Below, piece after piece: positions 58,467 to 64,000 of a stretch of DNA of 64,000 bases. Source of the stretch: Taxawa tesnikishii (nom. ined.) (taxonomy: Eukaryota > Ascomycota > Dothideomycetes > Dothideales); assembly GCA_030247885.1 (NCBI GenBank), contig JAPDRO010000019.1, positions 248,001-312,000 on the forward strand, read 5' to 3'. Made by a program: the position numbers and the translations under genes. The first letter of the stretch is position 1. Every line of letters starts with the position of its first letter. The notes beneath the pieces were generated by a model. The model was not told the DNA's origin, did no database searches, and worked only from the letters and a program-made list of their open reading frames with translations.

Positions 58467-59410
58467 ACGAGCGAAAGAGCGGAGATCGGCGCAGACACGA
58501 GTAGCTGGTAGCTGTTCCGTCCTACGCCACTCCTCGAACACCGCGGCAGCGTCTCAGGCGGTGGGAGGGCGCCTCAGTCTCTTGACAAGATGGTTTGGTC
58601 AGTGCGCGACTGTGAATTTGAGGAACATGGGTGGCTGGATCAAGTCACTGGTGAGTTCTGCTCGAGCGAAGGAACGGAACACTGCAGAAGTGAGCAGAGC
58701 ATACAGGCAGGCCAGGACATGGTGCGAAAGTCGTGGTACACTGGTAGGCGTACGGAATGCACGAAAAAAGCAGGCGTTCAGTCTCGGCAATGCAAAAGAC
58801 GTTTTATGACTATCCAATTACTCTTGGGAGAGAACCGCATGTGCTTCTTTCTGGGGGTGCTTCGGGTTCGATAGTCTCTTGTGTTGCGTCGTTTGCTGAC
58901 CCCAGCCTCCGAATAACCTTGGAGGACTTCGCAGTGAAAGCAACGAAGACTGCGGTGAAGAGATCCAGAAACTAAACCCGTTCGTTATTCCGGCGCAACC
59001 CTGCTCTATGCAATAGTATCTACACGATCGAGCACAGCGAGACGAGCTCTACAAATGGATAGTCATATTGTTATGCATCAAGACAAGATATCGCGCCGTA
59101 TCTGCGCCAACTCCACGTCACGGAACTTCACTCAGATACCCGAAGCTTCACTCGCAACTTCACCTACGCAAAACCCACCTGATCCATGTCTCCAGCCCCC
59201 AACTTTATTCACAGAGGCGGAGCAGTATGACTGTGCCAGAGCCTATCGCACACAGGATACTTAGTTCTTTCCTCTGTCCATATCGTCCATCTTCTTTACA
59301 GCTCATTTCATTCTGTACACTCGAAACACACTCATATTCTCGTATTAGTTCCAGCAACCAACCTTCCACTCTCTACTACAACTACTTCCTATTCAACTTA
59401 CATCAACATC
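58467..59410. other. Intergenic region
   Basis: No supported gene. Short open stretches on both strands lack conserved features. The right end is a CT/CA-rich leader for the next gene. Confidence 0.35.
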
Positions 59411-60168
59411 ATGTCTTCCAAGACTACACCAACTCCAACCACCGATGCCGCCCTGAAGTCCATCCTCTCGGAGCGCGACCAGCGTGTCCTTGCTCTCGCA
59501 TTCCTCTGTTTCAAAGAGGAGCCAAAGGTACAACCACATCCTTACTCCAACCGCTTCGGCCTCCTACGGCCGAGAATTCTTCAGCGCAAACCTCATTGCC
59601 CGCCAGTGAGCTGCGGCGTGCAGTTTCTGAAGGGCGTCTACTTCTCGCCTTCGGGGTTGAACTCGCCCTCCGTCGTCACCCTTGCGCCTACGCCTCCTGT
59701 AGAGGAGGTCGGTCGCGGGTTTCCTTTCCCCATCTTTTCTCTCATCCTTCATACGGCATCTGCTAAGAAATTAAACAAACGCAGGTCGACACCGACAAGC
59801 TCGCCCGCTTCGGCAACTACAAGACCAAAGCCAGCGCGAACACGGCCTGGCACGGTGTCAAGAACAAGCTCAAGAACGCCGTCGTACCAAAGGACCTCAA
59901 CCTCGACAACGACGACGCGTCCAACACCGCGGCGGACGAAGTCGCCACCCCCAACAAGACCCCCAAGAAGGCCGCCACCCCGAGAAAGGCCGCCGGTAAG
60001 AAGCGCAAGGCGGATGACAGCGATGACGACGAGCCAGCGGGCAAGAAGGCCAAGGCTTCGGTGAAGGAGGAGCAGGCCGAGGGCGAAGAGGACGAGGCGG
60101 AGAAGCTGCTTCTCCAGAGCGCAGACGAGGTCCGAAAACGCGATCAGGTCAAGGCAAAGCAGGAGTGA
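59411..60168 (+). CDS. Basic nuclear protein with Myb-like N-terminus, unknown function
   Basis: Two exons, 59411-59527 and 59785-60168, separated by a 257-nt intron, give 166 aa. The N-terminal 70 residues (LSERDQRVLALAFLCFKEEPK, VDTDKLARFGNYKTKASANTAWHGVKNKLKNA) form a small helical, Myb/SANT-like domain found in many uncharacterised Pezizomycotina proteins. The tail is Lys/Ala/Asp/Glu-rich with nuclear-localisation-like clusters (KKRKADD, GKKAKA). A role in chromatin or transcription is possible but not shown. The intron is longer than most here and could hide a small extra exon, but the direct junction keeps the frame and the domain. A GAGC microsatellite begins at the stop codon. Confidence 0.8.
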
Positions 60169-60187
60169 GCGAGCGAGCGAGCGAGCG
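60165..60187. repeat. GAGC tetranucleotide microsatellite
   Basis: About five copies of GAGC/GCGA overlap the stop codon and 3' UTR of the Myb-like gene. Copy number changes here would not alter the protein much. Confidence 0.7.
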
Positions 60188-60188
60188 T

Positions 60189-60522
60189 GGCGTCAATTGG
60201 GGATTTTTGCGTGCAAAGTGTAATCAACTGCGTGAGCTCACTTTATCGTTCAGTTAAGCATAAGACCCCTAACCTCCAAAGATGGGCCGGGGCATGGCAG
60301 CATTTTTTTTTTGGTTCCTCGAGATGAACTGAAGACTCGTCTTCGCAAGCAGCACCGCCGCTAAAAAGCGCCCCATTCCCATTCGCTGAATCAGGTACAT
60401 CATCTTTTATTCTTCGAAGGGGCGGCACATCTTTCATTCTCGTATATCATAATCCTAAGCCGACGCCGCAGATCTCTATCACGGGCTTGATCGCCTCCCA
60501 TTCCCTCTATCCGAATCCATCA
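60189..60522. other. Convergent intergenic region with poly-T tract
   Basis: A run of T at about 60302-60311 is the main feature between the Myb-like and GH28 genes. No gene was seen. Confidence 0.4.
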
Positions 60523-62015
60523 CTACCACCCATGATCCTCACCATCCGTGTTTCCCGTGCACTTGAACCCCACAGGGTCCACCACATTGTCGCACAGATA
60601 CTTCTTCGGAGCCGTGCCATTCGCCATCTTCAGCCCCAAGCCAGCCATGGAGATATTATGGCACGGCGCCGCGGCACTGCACTGCAAACTCGCCACGAGA
60701 CTGTTCTTCACCGTACCTTTCCAATTCCTCAGCGCGATATGGCTGAGCTCGAACTCGCTCGTGTCGCAGCCGCCGTTCTGGTTGTTGAAGGCCGTGCACT
60801 GGGTGATGGTGAAGACGCCCCGGTACCGCTGTCGGCGAGCGTGAAGTTCTCGAACGTCAGGTTGGTTGCGAAACCCAGACCGCCGCCGCCGCCGTTGGGC
60901 GGGTCGCCCTTTGCACGCCCGTCCAGGTCTTGATGTAGGCGGCATGCTTGGTGTTGTGGAACCGGACGTCGCGGGCGGTCACGTTCGCGACGCGCTCGTA
61001 GCGACCTGGGTATTGACCCACGGAGCCGATGGCGATGCCGGCACCGTTGTAGAAGTCGCAGTCTTCGATTAGTATGTTGGTGCTATTCGCTTTTGGGAGA
61101 TCGAGTCGTCACCGTTGGTGACGCTCCACCGGCGGAAGGTGATGTTGTCGCTGAACATGGTGTCCACGCCGTCAGTGTTGAGGGTCGGCGCACCTGAGGG
61201 GATGTGCTGCTCACGTAGATGTCTTGTAGGAGGACATCGGATGAGCCAAAGACGGTCATGGTCCTAGAGCATGTGATCAGAATCAGTAGTATGGAAACGA
61301 AAAAGGTGCGACGACCTACCACATCTGGCTGTTGATGAACCTGATGCCCTCGAAAACTGAGTTGGTGGTGTTTTTGATGACGATTGCCTGAGGTCTTCCG
61401 GGAACATTGGACCGGCCATTGTTCCATACATACCAGGCCTCGCCATTGCCATTGAGCGTGCCGTAGCCATTGCCATACCAGCGAATGTTGTTGCCACCGA
61501 ATAGCCAAGCGGTGGATTGGTTTTGATAACCAACGGGTAACGAGTGCTTCAGCCAATAATCTATGTTCGTATCCCACTTGTATGGGTTAGCAGACGTGAT
61601 GTTAGCAGTTAATGTTACGAACCAGCAAAGTGCCTTGCAGGTTGATGTCGACGTTCTCCAAATCTGTCGTGTTCATCACGCTGTTGATGGTGTATGTTTG
61701 GTTCAGAAAGATGACGGTGCCTCGGCCTGTTGCATTTCGTCCGCATGTTTCGAGTGCGTAGACGATAGAATAAGCAGCATCGAGATTGGAGCGCGGCTCG
61801 ATTACGCAGACGGGTCCGTTGGGTCCGTCTGATACCGAGACTGCAGCTTTGGCTTTGTTTTGTAGGTTTACTTTGTCATCGTGTCGGCGGGTGAGTACGA
61901 CGGCAAGTGCTATCACAATGGCGATTGTTACGGCGAGGGTGAGGACGAGCAGGGTGATAATTGTGTTCCTTCTCCTAGGCGACGAAGGCTTAGAAGAGGG
62001 CATAGAAGGGGTCAT
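60523..62015 (-). CDS. GH28 exopolygalacturonase-like enzyme with N-terminal membrane anchor, four missing bases
   Basis: Three exons on the minus strand: 62015-61623, 61576-61320 and 61263-60523. Four bases are missing, all in exon 3 (plus-strand sites 61198-61201, 61091-61097, 60910-60912, 60818-60821). With them restored the protein has 464 aa. The start is MTPSMPSSKPSSPRRR, then a membrane helix (TIITLLVLTLAVTIAIVIALAVVL) and TRRHDDK. This looks like a signal anchor with the catalytic part outside, not a cleaved signal peptide. The beta-helix has GH28 residues NTDGVD, NGDDSIS and HAAYIKTWTG. The usual GHG motif is replaced by GAGIAIGSVGQ, as in the exo-acting subgroup. The C-terminal part has CTAFNNQNGGCDTSEFE and ASLQCSAAAPC. 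It likely releases galacturonic acid from pectin ends. Confidence 0.9.
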
Positions 62016-62999
62016 TGGAGGCGGCTCCTGATGCCGCGGTATAGGAATTGTGGTACGGTAGGTGGAGCGTCTTCTGAGCGGCTCAATGGCGTTGCTTCTC
62101 GAGTAACAGCTCGAGTATGCAGCCCATTTTTAAGAAACAATGATGGCAGTCATTGTGGACGTGTCGCGGAAAATGCGATACAGAGGAATGTGAAAGGAAA
62201 CGCGGGCCACGTGCGGGCAGCGAAACGGGAGGCGGTTCTAGACAAGATAAGTAGGACGGACGCACCGTGAGCGTGAGTGTGAGGGCCCCTGCGTCGTCTG
62301 CGTCCTGGTTGCGCCATTGCGGTTTGCAATGAGCGGGAGGGTCTCGCAGTCAGCCGCCCCCGTTTTGGTTTATGCTCTGGTGCGGGCGCATGCATGGTTG
62401 CCCGTGTCAGCGCTTAGTATAGGTGCGTGTCTCTTGCGGCTGGCTGAAGACGGCGCGCCGGTAAGGAGATGGATGTCCTTTTGAGGCCTCACAGCTTGCT
62501 CAGACGCAGGCGCAGGCGCAGACGGAGCTCCCCTCACCTCTATTACCTACCTGCATTGCTTGGCTGTGGCCTGGCCCTACCACAGCCAAGCATTCCCGAG
62601 CATTTCAAGATCTACGGGGCCGACGGTGCCGTCGCGCGGTGGGTCAGAGCTTCACTGCCATGACTTCGGTCCCCATCGGAGCACTTTCCAGTCTCGTTGC
62701 GATGAGCACTCATCTGCCACGGGAGGAACTCGGTTATGCCATTGCGGTCGAAGCATAATAGCCGAGTGCCTCCCGTCGCGGTATCGCGCAAAGCGTGTTT
62801 TGGGTTTTGTAGCAAACAAGGCGACGAGCACGAGCAACGCGACATGGCATTCTTCATTGACTCGCGCGTGACTCTGCTGTTCTTGGCGCACCCCGAACCA
62901 TTGGAGGGAGGCGTTCATGGCAATGACAATGACGTGTGCCCTGTCAACGGCTTTGTGCTGTCAACGGCACCATCGACCATCGTCAAGGGAACTGGGAAC

Positions 63000-63048
63000 A
63001 ACTAGTACTACGTGCATCGCCTGGGAACTAGTACTGCGTGCATCGCCA
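63000..63048. repeat. Imperfect tandem duplication of about 24-26 bp
   Basis: Two copies of ACTAGTACT-(A/G)CGTGCATCGCC, each preceded by GGGAAC, lie next to each other. They differ by a single base plus a small indel, which suggests a recent duplication. Confidence 0.7.
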
Positions 63049-63057
63049 GGGCTCCAC

Positions 63058-63092
63058 AGAACACACACACACACACGCACACACAAGAACGC
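63058..63092. repeat. CA dinucleotide microsatellite
   Basis: A nearly pure (AC)n tract, interrupted by CG, continues into a GCAC-rich tail. It lies about 200 bp before the start codon of the next gene. Confidence 0.8.
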
Positions 63093-63290
63093 GCACACGC
63101 ACACGCCGATCCCAGCTCAAGCTCTCTGGCCCGGTCCTCTATGACGTGCATCTCCGTCTCTGTCTCCTCCCGCCGAAGCTGCCCAAAACTCTCCATCCTC
63201 CCATCCAGCCGTCCTTCCTTTTGATACCCGTCCCACTCTGCCGTCTTCCTCTACAATCGTGGGGAAGAACAGTACGCACCACACAAAAAC

Positions 63291-64000
63291 ATGGCGTCAC
63301 GACCGGGGACGCCCACCAACCCTACGGCTCCGTGCCTCAGCCTGCCGATGAACACATCGATCGCGGCTACGGCTCTCAAGCAAACCTCAACAGCGGTGTC
63401 ACTGATTTCGCTGAGGACCGCGTACCAGAGTCGTCGCCCTTGTCGCAATCCTACAACCACTCCATTGCGCGTCTTGAAAACTACCAGGACATCCAGCGTG
63501 AAGCCTCGCTACTTCATGGTCAAGAGGGCGGCTTAGATCGCTCTGCCTCGACGGCTTCCACTGCCGTGCAGAGAGATGCCTCGGGCGCAGCACCATCGCG
63601 GAGCAACACTCTGAAGAAGAAGGGAAGCGTTAACCGTAAAACCAGCCTTGCGCGAAAAGGCAGCCGTAAAAGCTTGAACGCCGGCAGCGTCAAGGGTGTT
63701 GGCTTCACACAAGACGAGAACTACAACAATGCGCTGTACACTCCAATCCCTACACAGGGGTCACCCACCGACGTTCTTGCAGATCGTTTTCAAGGTACGC
63801 TCACAAGACACCCCTACCCTTGCTTCTCCCCGCTTCCGCAGTGCTCTGACTTTGTTTAAAGCGTGGCGTCAGTTGCTGAAACAGCTGATCACCTACTTTC
63901 GCGAGGTTCAGACCTCGTACGAGCATCGCTCAAAGGCGTTGATGAAGGTGTCAAACGTCATTGGTAACATCCAGCATCCATCCGTGTTTGTCACAGACGG
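63291..64000 (+). CDS. BAR/IMD-domain protein (Ivy1-like), 5' part only, one missing base
   Basis: The gene is cut by the right edge of the window. Exon 1 is 63291-63794, then a 67-nt intron, and exon 2 starts at 63862. One base is missing from GGGG at 63305-63308, so MASRPG continues as DAHQPYGSVPQPADEHIDRG. The first about 165 residues are Ser/Lys/Asn-rich and unstructured, with basic clusters (NTLKKKGSVNRKTSLARKGSRK). Exon 2 begins AWRQLLKQLITYFREVQTSYEHRSKALMKVSNVIGN, which I recognise as the beginning of the helical domain in fungal Ivy1-like inverse-BAR proteins. In yeast such a protein binds PI3P and Ypt7 at the vacuole. The assignment rests on this short block. Confidence 0.65.

Larger units (their letters stand above)
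62016..63290. other. Intergenic between GH28 and the BAR-protein gene
   Basis: No supported gene. It includes small CAGGCG repeats near 62505-62525 and the repeat features listed separately, and ends in a CT-rich leader. Confidence 0.35.

Noticed and set aside
62500-62525. A CRISPR-like or regulatory repeat array of CAGGCG units
   Set aside because: It is only three adjacent 6-bp units with no spacers; this is ordinary simple sequence.

Overview
The window is nuclear DNA of a filamentous ascomycete (Pezizomycotina). Genes carry many short introns (about 45-150 nt) with GT..AG ends and CTAAC/CTGAC-like branch sites. The gene set is fungal: RSC with paired bromodomains, COG3, APC1, Pkr1, a class II hydrophobin and a HET-domain relic. 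A dothideomycete is my best guess, from the look of the gene models only. Secreted pectate lyase, a GH28 pectinase, a GH79 glucuronidase and a hydrophobin suggest contact with plant material.

Layout. 0-7 kb: a ubiquitin-like/AN1 zinc-finger protein, prefoldin subunit 6 (five exons, minus strand), Vps4 and linker histone H1. 7-17 kb: a PIP5K (Mss4), a SnoaL/NTF2-like protein, an MFS monocarboxylate-type transporter and a nine-exon fungal membrane protein. 17-19.5 kb: a divergent H2A/H2B pair. 19.3-28.9 kb: mostly gene-poor, with a GH79 enzyme and an AAAP amino-acid permease converging in the middle. 28.9-34 kb: Fmp25-like RCC1-repeat mitochondrial protein and COG3, divergently arranged. 34.9-41 kb: PL3 pectate lyase, RSC Rsc1/2 subunit, OTU1 deubiquitinase. 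41.8-50 kb: Nup37-like nucleoporin and APC1, head to head. 51-56 kb: class II hydrophobin, a predicted mitochondrial protein, a decayed HET-domain gene and an unassigned fragment. 56.9-64 kb: Pkr1, SmD1, a Myb-like basic nuclear protein, a membrane-anchored GH28 enzyme, and the 5' part of an Ivy1-like BAR protein that runs off the window.

The most important property for any user is technical. Most long genes in the window are broken in frame by the loss of one base, nearly always inside a run of identical bases. I count about 27 such sites in 16 genes, from about 7.9 kb to the right edge. In all but one place the reading frame moves the same way, and inserting one base restores a conserved protein whose splice phases and total length are then exact. 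Indispensable genes (COG3, APC1, RSC, Mss4) are affected. I read this as uncorrected homopolymer errors in the assembly, not as pseudogenes or programmed frameshifting. The HET-domain gene at about 54.2-55.2 kb is different: it has three in-frame stops made by C-to-T type changes and looks like a true pseudogene.

No biosynthetic cluster, CRISPR array, tRNA or rRNA gene was found. I did not find a clearly new biological system. The best leads are the frameshift pattern, the membrane-anchored GH28 enzyme, the repeated E2F-like motif between the histone genes, and a few short unassigned coding-like stretches.
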